From assembly GCF_023511815.1 (NCBI RefSeq), contig NZ_JAIMAV010000018.1, positions 1-40,158 of the forward strand: DNA of 40,158 nucleotides. Reading direction: 5' to 3'. Source of the stretch: Alicyclobacillus sp. Lineage in GTDB: Bacteria; Bacillota; Bacilli; Alicyclobacillales; Alicyclobacillaceae. Position numbers and translations under genes: made by a program. The notes under the pieces are model-generated. The model was given only the letters and a program-made list of their open reading frames with translations, was not told the DNA's origin and searched no databases. This document shows, one piece after another, positions 15,805-23,374 of the stretch (its first letter is position 1; every line of letters begins with the position of its first letter).

Positions 15805-16114
15805 CGACAACACCCTTCCCTGCCTGAGTCCGCGCGCGCCGCAGGGCCAGCCGGCCGCTGAAGCGCGGCGCCACAGCGGTTGGAATCTCCTTCCGCCGGG
15901 ATGGCTCCATCCTAGCACACCCCCCGCCCCCCGTCCACCCGCCGGCTTGTCCCGCCGAAGCAGGCGGACTCAAACGGCACAGGATGGATACAATGGGAGA
16001 AGGGCGCCTCGGATCCCGGACCACCACCCGGTCATCTCATCCGCCGGCCACTCGCCGGATCCGGCGCATCGTCCCTCGGCAGACCCCCATTCCGCGCACA
16101 GGAGTGTGCTCGCC
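15805..16114. other. Intergenic interval between cyclophilin and GNAT-like genes
   Basis: Holds the minus-strand promoter below and a lone TACAAT hexamer at 15989-15994 facing the GNAT-like gene without a convincing -35. I see no further gene or strong structure. Confidence 0.5.
15909..15937 (-). promoter_or_regulatory. Candidate sigma-A promoter for the cyclophilin gene
   Basis: Minus strand TGGACG (15937-15932), 17-bp G-rich spacer, TAGGAT (15914-15909), about 105 bp upstream of the chosen start. Confidence 0.45.
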
Positions 16115-16699
16115 ATGCCCATTCGTTCTCGATTCGCCCATCCCTTTGCACCACCGGTCGATCCCGCCGGCAGCCCGCATTCCCCATCGAACACCGGATG
16201 GCCCCCCATCCTGGATGCCCGCTGGCTGCCGCCGCGGGAGGTCAAGCCCGTGTTGAACCGAACCGTTTCCGCGTGGCGCCGGGAGGCCTCCTCGGACGAC
16301 GCGTGGGAGCGGGCCGCGCGAGCGCTCGCCGCCATCCGCCACGAATTCTGGCTGGCGGATTGCGGTCATCAACCCGCGCCCCGGCTCGCCGTCGGGCAGT
16401 GGCCGGACGGGCGCGTGGCCGGCCTGCTCGCCGGATGGGCCCGGCCCGCCCTGCGCGATTTTTTCATCGCCGGCATCGCGCTGCACCCATCGCTGCGTCC
16501 GGCCGACCCCATCGGCCTTCGCACGGCCGAAACGCTTCTGACCTGCGCCATGGACGCCAGCATCGAGGCCGGATGCGGCGGCTGGATCGCCTGTCTGACC
16601 GGCCAGGACGACGATTGCTGGCGGGCCCTCGGCTTCGTCGCGGTCGATCCGTTCACCCTGCGCCGCCTCGGCTACTTCCAACGAGGTCCCCTGCAGTGA
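16115..16699 (+). CDS. GNAT-like acetyltransferase-fold protein
   Basis: A 194-aa protein. The middle and end resemble a GNAT fold: GIALHPSLRPADPIGLRTAE (strand 4 and acetyl-CoA loop region), a helix TLLTCAMDASIEAGCGGWIA, and WRALGFVAVDPFTLRRLGYF, the usual xxxGF motif near the C-terminus. The R/Q-x-x-G-x-G/A acetyl-CoA signature is only loosely matched by RPADPIG, so catalytic activity is unsure. The ATG at 16115 follows AGGAG by about 10 nt. It lies just upstream of the aldo/keto reductase, but a promoter separates them. The substrate is unknown. Confidence 0.6.
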   Translation: MPIRSRFAHPFAPPVDPAGSPHSPSNTGWPPILDARWLPPREVKPVLNRTVSAWRREASSDDAWERAARALAAIRHEFWLADCGHQPAPRLAVGQWPDGRVAGLLAGWARPALRDFFIAGIALHPSLRPADPIGLRTAETLLTCAMDASIEAGCGGWIACLTGQDDDCWRALGFVAVDPFTLRRLGYFQRGPLQ

Positions 16700-16742
16700 G
16701 GGCCGGATGCGGCTCATTGAACAAAAGGTCCGAAATCCACGC

Positions 16743-16771
16743 TTGGAGGCGGGGGCCCGCTGGAGTAGAAT
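16743..16771 (+). promoter_or_regulatory. Sigma-A promoter of the aldo/keto reductase gene
   Basis: TTGGAG (16743-16748), 17-bp spacer, TAGAAT (16766-16771), 23 bp before the ATG at 16794. Confidence 0.6.
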
Positions 16772-16793
16772 GAGGGGCGGAGGTGGAAGCCAC

Positions 16794-17750
16794 ATGGAGT
16801 ATCGCAGACTCGGCAAAAGCGGCCTCAAGGTATCCGAAATCGCACTCGGCAGCTGGCTTACATACGGCACCGTGACGGAGCAGGAGCAGGCCGTGCGGTG
16901 CATCAAGACCGCGTACGACCTCGGGATCAACCACTTTGACTGCGCGAACGTGTACGGGGCGACCCCGCACGCCGCGGAGGAGGTGCTGAGGCGGGCGCTG
17001 GCCGGGTACCCCCGGGACAGCTACGTGGTGACGACCAAGGCGTTCTGGCCCGTCGGACCGGGCGTCAACAACCGCGGTCTGAGCCGCAAGCACATCTTTG
17101 AAGAGGTGGACAAGAGTCTGCGCGCGCTCGGCGTGGACTACGTCGACATCTTCTACTGCCACCGCTACGACCCCGAGACGGATCTGGAAGAGGTGCTGCG
17201 CGCCCTCGACGATCTCGTCGCGCAGGGCAAGGTCCTCTACACCGGGATCAGCGAGTGGCCGGCGGATCGCATCGCCGCCGCGGTCAGCCTGCAGAAGCAG
17301 CTCGGCCTGCGCAAATTGGCGGCCAGCCAGCCGGTGTACAATCTGTTCAACCGCTACATCGAGACGGCGGTCATCCCTATCTGCGACGAGGCGGGCATCG
17401 GCCAGGTGGTCTTCTCCCCGCTGGCGCAGGGCGTCCTGACCGGCAAATACAAGAAGGGGCAGCCCCTGCCGGAGGGATCGCGCGCCGCGACCCCGAAGGT
17501 GGCCCAGTCCATTCAACGGTATCTGGACGACGCCCTGCTCGACAAGGTGGAACAGCTGCGGACCGTCGCCAACCGCCTGGAGATTTCCCTGGCGCAGCTG
17601 GCCATTGCCTGGGTGTTGCGGCTCCCGAGCGTCGCGAGCGCACTCATCGGCGCCTCGCGTCCGGAACAGGTGGAGGAGAACGTCAAGGCCTCCGGCGTGA
17701 AGCTGGATGAGGAGGCGCTCGACGAGATCGAACGTATTCTCCAGGCCTGA
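16794..17750 (+). CDS. Aldo/keto reductase, Kv-beta/YghZ-like
   Basis: A 318-aa TIM-barrel NADPH oxidoreductase. The AKR tetrad is present: Asp in HFDCANVYG, Tyr in the same motif, Lys in VVTTKAFWP and His in FYCHRYDPE. NADP-binding signatures occur late (VFSPLAQGVLTGKY, ALIGASRPEQVEENV). The opening MEYRRLGKSGLKVSEIALG is typical of the Kv-beta-related subgroup, which reduces aldehydes such as methylglyoxal. The ATG at 16794 follows GGAGGTGG. It appears monocistronic, with its own promoter and possibly the hairpin at 17868-17894 as its terminator. The physiological substrate is not deducible. Confidence 0.92.
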   Translation: MEYRRLGKSGLKVSEIALGSWLTYGTVTEQEQAVRCIKTAYDLGINHFDCANVYGATPHAAEEVLRRALAGYPRDSYVVTTKAFWPVGPGVNNRGLSRKHIFEEVDKSLRALGVDYVDIFYCHRYDPETDLEEVLRALDDLVAQGKVLYTGISEWPADRIAAAVSLQKQLGLRKLAASQPVYNLFNRYIETAVIPICDEAGIGQVVFSPLAQGVLTGKYKKGQPLPEGSRAATPKVAQSIQRYLDDALLDKVEQLRTVANRLEISLAQLAIAWVLRLPSVASALIGASRPEQVEENVKASGVKLDEEALDEIERILQA

Positions 17751-17816
17751 TCCCGAACGCGGCGCGGATGAGAGGTGCCGCGTGCAGGGGTGAGCGCTTG
17801 GCACGGGCGATGGTCG

Positions 17817-17898
17817 CACGGTCGCATGACCGTGGGGCGGATCAGCCCGTGGAACGGCCGAAACGGGAACGGAGGGCGCATCGCTCCCTCCGTTCTTT
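17817..17898 (+). promoter_or_regulatory. Two-hairpin leader upstream of moeA
   Basis: Hairpin 1: CACGGTC/GACCGTG (17817-17823 with 17828-17834, 4-nt loop). Hairpin 2: AACGGAGGG/CCCTCCGTT (17868-17876 with 17886-17894, 9-nt loop), then TCTTTCG, ending 18 bp before the moeA start. Hairpin 2 can be the terminator of the upstream reductase gene or an attenuator for moeA. I could not match it to the Moco riboswitch by eye. Confidence 0.4.
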
Positions 17899-17915
17899 CG
17901 TGATGAGGTGAAAAG

Positions 17916-19133
17916 ATGGCGGAATTCTGCACACTGGACGAGGCCATCGGCCGCGTCGCGGCGCTGGCCCAGCCGATGCCGGTCGAGGAAGTCCCCCTGA
18001 CGGCGGCGCGGGGCCGGACGCTCGCGGGGCCGGTGCGGGCGGCCATCCCGGTCCCCCCGTTCGACCGGGCGATGATGGACGGCTTCGCCATCCGGGCGGC
18101 GGACACCGAGCGCGTGCCCGCGCGGCTGGCGGTGCGCGCGGCCACCGCCGCGGGAGAGAGGGCCGCGCCGTGGGTCGGGCCGGGCGAGGCGGTTCGCATC
18201 CTCACCGGAGCGCCGATGCCTCCGGGTGCGGACGCCGTCGCCCGGTTCGAGTGGTGTGATGAACCAAAGCCGGGTCAGGTGGAGGTGCTGCGGCGCGTGC
18301 GGCCGGGGGAGTCGGTGCAGCCCGCGGGGGACGATGCCCCGGCGGGGCGGACCCTGCTCGTGGCGGGCACCCGGATGGGCCCGCTGGAGGAGGCCCTGGC
18401 CAAGACGTTCGGGGTCGCCCGCGTGCCGGTGCACCGGACGCCGCGCGTGGGTGTGGTGGTCACGGGCTCCGAGTTGGTCACCACGCCCGGGGCGCCGCTC
18501 GGGCCGGGCCAGATCTACAGCGGAAACGACCTGCTCATCCCAGGTTGGGCCACGGCCGCCGGCGGCGAGGTGGTGGCGGTGGAGGTCCTCCCGGATGACG
18601 CCGAGCACATCCGAAAGGAGATCGCCCGGCTGTCCGCGTCGTGCGACTGCGTGATCACGACGGGCGGCGCGTCGGCGGGCGACTTCGACTTCATTCCCGG
18701 GGTCCTGGCGGCCCTCGGCGGAAGGACCGCCGTGCACAAGGTGTGGATGCGGCCGGGATCGCCTTTCCTCGCCGCCCGCATCGGGACGTGCACCGCCTTC
18801 GCCCTCTCCGGCAACCCGGCCGCGGCGCTCATTCAATTCGAATCGCTGGTTCGGGTCTGGTTCGATGTGGCCCTCGGCCGCCCGGTTTGCCCCTTCCCCG
18901 CGACCGGCCGCCTGATGCACGATCTGCACCTCAAGCCGGTCAAGCACACCCGGATCCTGCGCGCCCGGGCGATGCTGACCGACGGGGTGCTCTCCGTCGA
19001 CGCGAGCCTGTCCCAATCCTCCGGCGTGCTCTCCAGCCTCGCGGTGAGCAATTGCCTGGTGCGGATTGACGAGCCCGACTTGCCCAAAGGCACCGTGGTG
19101 CCGCTGCGTTGGCTGCCTGGATGCGCTCCGTGA
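17916..19133 (+). CDS. moeA: Molybdopterin molybdotransferase MoeA
   Basis: A 405-aa enzyme that inserts molybdate into adenylylated molybdopterin in the last step of Moco synthesis. Domain order is normal: the N-terminal region with PPFDRAMMDGFAIR, TGAPMPPGADAVARFE, the MoaB-like domain starting RVGVVVTGSELV then GQIYSGND and CVITTGGASAGDFDF, WMRPGSPFLAAR, ALSGNPAAALIQFE, and the small C-terminal beta domain from about residue 330. The ATG at 17916 follows GAGGTGAAAAG. It has a structured leader and its own terminator. No other moa/mob gene is nearby, so it is a stand-alone Moco gene. Confidence 0.95.
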   Translation: MAEFCTLDEAIGRVAALAQPMPVEEVPLTAARGRTLAGPVRAAIPVPPFDRAMMDGFAIRAADTERVPARLAVRAATAAGERAAPWVGPGEAVRILTGAPMPPGADAVARFEWCDEPKPGQVEVLRRVRPGESVQPAGDDAPAGRTLLVAGTRMGPLEEALAKTFGVARVPVHRTPRVGVVVTGSELVTTPGAPLGPGQIYSGNDLLIPGWATAAGGEVVAVEVLPDDAEHIRKEIARLSASCDCVITTGGASAGDFDFIPGVLAALGGRTAVHKVWMRPGSPFLAARIGTCTAFALSGNPAAALIQFESLVRVWFDVALGRPVCPFPATGRLMHDLHLKPVKHTRILRARAMLTDGVLSVDASLSQSSGVLSSLAVSNCLVRIDEPDLPKGTVVPLRWLPGCAP

Positions 19134-19215
19134 CGGGCCGAAGCAGGGCGCGGCCGCAAGCTCCCACCGACACGTCAACCCCTCCCCGGCAACAACTCCG
19201 CCGCCCCCCGGCCCA

Positions 19216-19251
19216 GGGCGGGCTCCGCAGCACCCGCGGCGGAGCCCGCCC
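19216..19251 (+). terminator. Terminator after moeA
   Basis: A 13-bp perfect GC-rich stem (19216-19228 with 19239-19251) and 10-nt loop, between the moeA stop and the next promoter. No T-tract. Confidence 0.65.
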
Positions 19252-19275
19252 GGTCCACAAATCACCACACAGGTC

Positions 19276-19305
19276 TTGACAAACGCGCCCGCGGCGCCGT
19301 ATTGT
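19276..19305 (+). promoter_or_regulatory. Sigma-A promoter of the GntR/ABC operon
   Basis: Perfect TTGACA (19276-19281), 18-bp spacer, TATTGT (19300-19305). Confidence 0.7.
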
Positions 19306-19308
19306 CTG

Positions 19309-19333
19309 TGTGTACTAGTAATACCGGTACACA
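19309..19333. promoter_or_regulatory. Probable YtrA-type GntR operator
   Basis: The inverted repeat TGTGTAC-N11-GTACACA lies just downstream of the -10, across the expected transcription start. Such wide-spaced GTGTAC/GTACAC arms are what YtrA-subfamily regulators bind, and the next gene encodes one, so autorepression is likely. Confidence 0.65.
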
Positions 19334-19376
19334 TGGACATAAACGTCGTGCTCATCCACGAGAGGGAGGTGCCTGA

Positions 19377-19793
19377 ATGTGGCTGCACGTCAACCCAAAG
19401 TTGTCTGTACCGGTGTACCAGCAGGTGATTGACGGTGTGAAGGCCGCGGTGGCCAAGGGCGTGTTGAAACCGGGGGATCGGTTGCCGTCGGTGCGTGAGC
19501 TCGCCGTGGCTCTGGCCATCAATCACAACACGGTCGCCAAGGCGTACCAGGAACTCGAACGTGACCGAGTCATCGAGGTCATCCGCGGGCGGGGCACCTT
19601 CATCGCGGAGCCCGCGGTGCCCCCCGATTCAGAACGACGATTCGCCGAACTGCGGGCGTCCATGCGCAAGTTGCTCGTCGATGCGCATCACCTGAACCTG
19701 CGCCCCGAGGACGTGCTGGCGATGTTTCAAGACGTGGTGCATCAGTGGAAGCGGGAGGAGGATGGACATGAGGACGGCCATCGAGACCGTTGA
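19377..19793 (+). CDS. YtrA-subfamily GntR transcriptional regulator
   Basis: A 138-aa regulator. Residues 8-78 form the GntR winged helix-turn-helix (VPVYQQVIDGVKAAVAKGVL, PGDRLPSVRELAVALAINHN, RGRGTFIAEP). The short C-terminal part of about 50 residues (SERRFAELRASMRKLLVDAH) is the two-helix dimerisation tail that defines the YtrA group, with no ligand domain. ATG 19377 follows GGGAGGT. It overlaps the ABC ATPase gene, the classic YtrA arrangement in which the regulator represses a linked transporter. Inducers of this group include cell-wall-active antibiotics in Bacillus; the inducer here is unknown. Confidence 0.92.
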   Translation: MWLHVNPKLSVPVYQQVIDGVKAAVAKGVLKPGDRLPSVRELAVALAINHNTVAKAYQELERDRVIEVIRGRGTFIAEPAVPPDSERRFAELRASMRKLLVDAHHLNLRPEDVLAMFQDVVHQWKREEDGHEDGHRDR

Positions 19794-20682
19794 CCTGCAC
19801 AAAATGTTCGGCGGACGCCCGGTGCTCCGCGGCGTGAACCTGTCCGTGCCGGCGGGCAGCATCCACGGCGTCATCGGCGCCAACGGAGCGGGAAAGAGCA
19901 CCCTGCTCCGCATTCTAATGGGGCTGTACCGGCCAAGCAGGGGGCAGGTCCGGGTGCTCGGCGAAGTGATGGACACAGAGGCCACCGAGCTTCGCCAGCG
20001 TGTGCACCTCGTGGCCAGCGAGGGAGATCTCCCCCGCGGCATGCGCGTGCGCGATTATCTGCACTACCACCGGTTGCTGTACCGGACCTGGGACGAGACC
20101 CGCTGCCGGCGGTTGCTGGAGGCGCTGGAGTTGCCCGAGGGTGCGCCCCTGCGCAACCTGTCCCAGGGAATGCGCACACAACTCCGCCTCACCGTTGCAC
20201 TGTCGGCACACCCGGAGGTGCTCCTGCTGGACGAACCGACCAACGGGCTCGATCCGGTGGTCAAACGCCAGTTCCTTCAACTTCTCCTGCAGGAGGCATC
20301 GGGGACCGGAGCCACCATCGTGATCGCCACGCATCACCTGGACGATCTCGAACGCATCGCGGACAGTGTGACCATCCTGTTCAGCGGCCGCGCTCTGGCA
20401 TCCGGCCAGCTGGACCACCTTCGGGACACGGTCAAGCGCGTGCAGGCCGTTCTGGCCGGGGAGTTGCCCGAGTCCATCGTCCACCACCCGGCCGTCGTGG
20501 AGGTGCAGCGCAGCGGCCGGATGGTCCTGATCACCGTGAGCGGCAATGTGCAAGCGGTCGTCACGGCGCTGGGCGAGGCGGGCGCGACGTACTGCGAAGT
20601 CGTGGACCTGGAGCTCGAGGAGCTGTTCCGTCATTTCATGGAAAGGGAGGGCTACCGGCGTGAGGGCATCCTTCTTCCCTGA
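19768..20682 (+). CDS. ABC transporter ATP-binding protein
   Basis: A 304-aa ATPase. Walker A is GANGAGKST (near residue 40), signature LSQGMRTQL, Walker B LLLDEPTNGLDP, H-loop IVIATHHL. After residue 215 comes an extension of about 90 aa (beta-rich, ending LELEELFRHFMEREG) as in export-type ATPases of the CcmA/YtrB group. Start choice: GGGAGGAGG abuts ATG 19762 with no spacing but lies 6 nt before ATG 19768, which I prefer. It overlaps the GntR gene by 26 nt and the permease gene by 23 nt, so the three are translated as a unit. Confidence 0.92.
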   Translation: MRTAIETVDLHKMFGGRPVLRGVNLSVPAGSIHGVIGANGAGKSTLLRILMGLYRPSRGQVRVLGEVMDTEATELRQRVHLVASEGDLPRGMRVRDYLHYHRLLYRTWDETRCRRLLEALELPEGAPLRNLSQGMRTQLRLTVALSAHPEVLLLDEPTNGLDPVVKRQFLQLLLQEASGTGATIVIATHHLDDLERIADSVTILFSGRALASGQLDHLRDTVKRVQAVLAGELPESIVHHPAVVEVQRSGRMVLITVSGNVQAVVTALGEAGATYCEVVDLELEELFRHFMEREGYRREGILLP

Positions 20683-21700
20683 GGCCATCGTCTACAAACA
20701 GTGGCGCCAGCTGCGCGGCTGGTTGATCGCGTGGGCGCTTTTCACCTGGGCGGGCCCCGTGCACACCCTGGTCGGATACTGGACGGCCATGCAGACCCGC
20801 ACGGCGTATTCGCCGCCTCCCGAGCTGTTGGCGCAACCCGTGATCGCCATGTTGCACACGCTGGATCCGCACGTCAACGCCGCCAGACACCTGGCGATGG
20901 CGGCCCTGGTCGTCGGCGTCGTTCCGATGGCCATGGAGCGGGCCCGCGGCAGACTTCTCATCACGCTGGCAGCGCCCATCCGTCGGCGCGACCTTCTCGC
21001 CACCCAGATCGCCATCTGCCTGACAGGGATCTGGGGAGTTCTCCTGGTGCTGACCCTGTTTGATATCGCCGTGAACAAGGCGTTCGGCACCGTCGTCCCC
21101 ACCGTGCAGATCCTCGCCTGGTTTCTGATGGAGGGACTGCAGACCACGGCCGCCTTCGCGGTGGGCTTCGCGGTGTCCATCGGCGTCGGACCCACCCTCT
21201 TCGCCATGGTGTGCGCACTGCTTCTGGCCCTGGTCCCGAGTTACGCGGCCATGATGACGACGGAGTTGGCCAACATGACCATGCACGGTCCCGCGTACTG
21301 GAACGCGGTGAACCGGATCACCCAGGCCGTCGAATCCCTCTCTCCCATCCAAGGTCCCTCCCTGTGGTCGGAGCACCCGGTGATCTCGCCTTGGCACGTC
21401 GGACTCTGGTACGCCGTCTGGAGCGTCGGGTGGCTTGCGCTCGCCTTCGCCATGTTTCGGCGGTTGCCATTGGAGCGGGAGGGAGGTCTCTTCTCCTTCG
21501 ACGCGCTCTGGGACGTCCTGCTCGTGGGCACAGGCCTCATGGCGGGGACCGTCTTAGGACTCATCGCGGTCGGCGGGATGTCGCAAAATCCACAGCGAAC
21601 CCCCGTCCTGCTCGCGGTCTGGATCCTCGTCGCCGCGTTGACCTGGTTGACGGGCCGCCTCCTGCTGACCCGATTGGCCCGGCGCGCGCGACGCGCCTGA
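20660..21700 (+). CDS. ABC transporter membrane protein
   Basis: A 346-aa integral membrane protein with about seven hydrophobic spans, for example residues 13-33 (WLIAWALFTWAGPVHTLV), AALVVGVVPMAME, IWGVLLVLTLFDIAV, AFAVGFAVSIGVG, MVCALLLALVPSYAAM, WYAVWSVGWLALAFAMF, VLLVGTGLMAGTVLGLI and LLAVWILVAALTWL. It has no homologue I can name beyond the YtrC/ABC-2-like permeases that accompany YtrA regulators. The GTG at 20660 lies 8 nt after GGAGGG, within the end of the ATPase gene. It is the partner of that ATPase; cargo unknown, export more likely than import since there is no binding protein. Confidence 0.85.
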   Translation: MRASFFPEAIVYKQWRQLRGWLIAWALFTWAGPVHTLVGYWTAMQTRTAYSPPPELLAQPVIAMLHTLDPHVNAARHLAMAALVVGVVPMAMERARGRLLITLAAPIRRRDLLATQIAICLTGIWGVLLVLTLFDIAVNKAFGTVVPTVQILAWFLMEGLQTTAAFAVGFAVSIGVGPTLFAMVCALLLALVPSYAAMMTTELANMTMHGPAYWNAVNRITQAVESLSPIQGPSLWSEHPVISPWHVGLWYAVWSVGWLALAFAMFRRLPLEREGGLFSFDALWDVLLVGTGLMAGTVLGLIAVGGMSQNPQRTPVLLAVWILVAALTWLTGRLLLTRLARRARRA

Positions 21701-21740
21701 CGCGCCCCTGCCCCGAGACCCCGAGTGCTCCGGCCCAAAG

Positions 21741-21774
21741 GAGAGGCTCCGCCGCATGTGCGGCGGAGCCTCTC
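21741..21774. terminator. Bidirectional terminator between ABC permease and pckA
   Basis: A perfect 16-bp inverted repeat (21741-21756 with 21759-21774) at convergent gene ends. The innermost pair must open to leave a 4-nt loop. No long T-tract on either strand. Confidence 0.75.
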
Positions 21775-21779
21775 GGTGC

Positions 21780-23267
21780 TCACACAGACAGCGTCTCGTA
21801 CAGCGCCAGGCGCTCTGCGAACGCCTCGGCCAGTTCACGCCGCGCCGCCTCGTACCGGCTGGAATCCGCAAAGCCGAGCCACGGCTTCAGGTACACCTCC
21901 GGGATCCCGTCGATGGCCACCGGCACCTCGAGGAACAGCGCCTCATCCCGCGTCGTCGGCACCCCATCCAAAGCCCCCGACAACGCCAGGTGCACAATCC
22001 GGCGCGTCAACGCCAGCGGCATGCGGTCCGTCTGCCCGTACCCGCCGCCGACCCAACCGGTGCTCACCAGATACACCGGCACCCGGTGCCGCGCGACGCG
22101 CTCCATCAACATGTCGGCGTAACGCGCCGGCCGATCCGTCAAAAACGGCGCTCCGAAACAGGCCGAGAACGTCGGCTCCGGATTCACCACGCCGCGCTCC
22201 GTCCCCGCCAGCTTGCTGGTGTATCCCAGCAGGTAGTGCCGACGCGCATCCTCGGGCGACAGGCGGGCCACCGCCGGAAGCACCCCCGACGCGTCCGCCG
22301 ACAGAAAGACAATCGCCCTCGGGTGCCCGCCGCGGCCGCTCGGCTCGACGTTCCGGATGAACGAGAGGGGATACGCGGCGCGCGTGTTCTCCGTCCGCGT
22401 CCGATCCTGATACAGCGGACGACGGGCGTCGTCATACATCACGTTCTCCAGCACCGCGCCGAACCGAATCGCGTGGTAGATGTCCGGCTCCCGCTCCTCC
22501 GAGAGGTCGATGCACTTCGCGTAGCACCCGTTTTCCATGTTGAACACGCCGTCATCGCACCACCCGTGCTCGTCGTCGCCAATCAGACGGCGCGCCGGAT
22601 CGGCGGACAGGGTGGTCTTCCCGGTCCCCGACAGGCCGAAGAACAACGCCACATCCCCCGCGCCGCCCACCGACGCCGAGCAGTGCATCGGCAACACCCC
22701 CTGCTCCGCCAGGTGGTGATGCATCAGCGTGAAAATGGATTTCTTCAACTCCCCCGCGTACTCCGTCCCTCCGATGAGGACGATGCCGCGGCGCAGATGG
22801 AGGACGATGAACGTCTCCGAGCGCGTGCCGTCCACCGCCGGATCCGCCTTCAGGCTCGGCACACCGTAAACGGTGTACAGCGGCGCCTCCTCCGGATTGC
22901 CCGGCATGAACAACCGCTGGACGAACAGGTTGTGCCACGCGAACTCCGTCACGAATCGCACCGGCACCCGGTACCGGGGATGGTGGTTGACCGCGCCGTC
23001 AAACACGAACCCGCCCGTCTCGGCCAGGTGTGCCTGAACCTTTTCAAACAGCCGATCAAACTGTGCCTCGGTCAGCCAGTTGTGCGCCTCCCGCGGCAAC
23101 GGGCATCCCTCGTAGGCCACGAAATACTTGTCCTTCGGAGACCTGCCCGTGTACTTCCCGGTCTCGGCGCAGAGGGCCCCATTTTCCAAAAGGACCGCCT
23201 CGCCCCGGCAGATTGCGGCCTCCGTCAACTGCACCGGCGTCAGACGCTGAACGTTCGCGCGATTCAC
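21780..23267 (-). CDS. pckA: Phosphoenolpyruvate carboxykinase (ATP)
   Basis: A 495-aa enzyme catalysing oxaloacetate + ATP to PEP + CO2 + ADP, the entry to gluconeogenesis. Motifs: GKYTGRSPKDKY, GGTEYAGELKKSIF (active-site Lys), kinase-1a loop GLSGTGKTTLS, metal-binding IGDDEHGW, TENTRAAYPLSF, and LAGTERGV near the end. I chose GTG 23267, 7 nt after GAGGAG, giving MNRANVQRLTPVQL, which aligns with Bacillus PckA from about its residue 18; ATG 23300 (506 aa) is the alternative. Bacillus PckA is about 527 aa, so this is slightly short at the N-terminus. The upstream region carries two CcpN-like boxes. Confidence 0.95.
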   Translation of the reverse strand: MNRANVQRLTPVQLTEAAICRGEAVLLENGALCAETGKYTGRSPKDKYFVAYEGCPLPREAHNWLTEAQFDRLFEKVQAHLAETGGFVFDGAVNHHPRYRVPVRFVTEFAWHNLFVQRLFMPGNPEEAPLYTVYGVPSLKADPAVDGTRSETFIVLHLRRGIVLIGGTEYAGELKKSIFTLMHHHLAEQGVLPMHCSASVGGAGDVALFFGLSGTGKTTLSADPARRLIGDDEHGWCDDGVFNMENGCYAKCIDLSEEREPDIYHAIRFGAVLENVMYDDARRPLYQDRTRTENTRAAYPLSFIRNVEPSGRGGHPRAIVFLSADASGVLPAVARLSPEDARRHYLLGYTSKLAGTERGVVNPEPTFSACFGAPFLTDRPARYADMLMERVARHRVPVYLVSTGWVGGGYGQTDRMPLALTRRIVHLALSGALDGVPTTRDEALFLEVPVAIDGIPEVYLKPWLGFADSSRYEAARRELAEAFAERLALYETLSV

Positions 23268-23302
23268 AGGACCACTCCTCACCTTCTCCGTATGGCTCAT
23301 AT

Positions 23303-23346
23303 TATGACATACTATATCGCGCCGTTGCACCCATTTCTGACATACT
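23303..23346. promoter_or_regulatory. Two CcpN-like boxes upstream of pckA
   Basis: TATGACATACT at 23303-23313 and TCTGACATACT at 23336-23346 are direct repeats 33 bp apart (about three helical turns) in an AT-rich leader. The first agrees at all 11 positions and the second at 10 of 11 with the CcpN consensus TRTGHYATAYW as I recall it. In Bacillus subtilis CcpN represses pckA and gapB when glucose is present. Confidence 0.55.
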
Positions 23347-23374
23347 TTTTGGCTCGTTTTTGAACAACAATCGG

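Noticed and set aside
16653-19526. A 957-codon open frame antisense to the aldo/keto reductase and moeA
   Set aside because: It is an artefact of high-GC third positions: rich in Arg, Pro, Gly and His, no family motifs, no ribosome site, and it runs across two promoters and terminators of well-supported genes.
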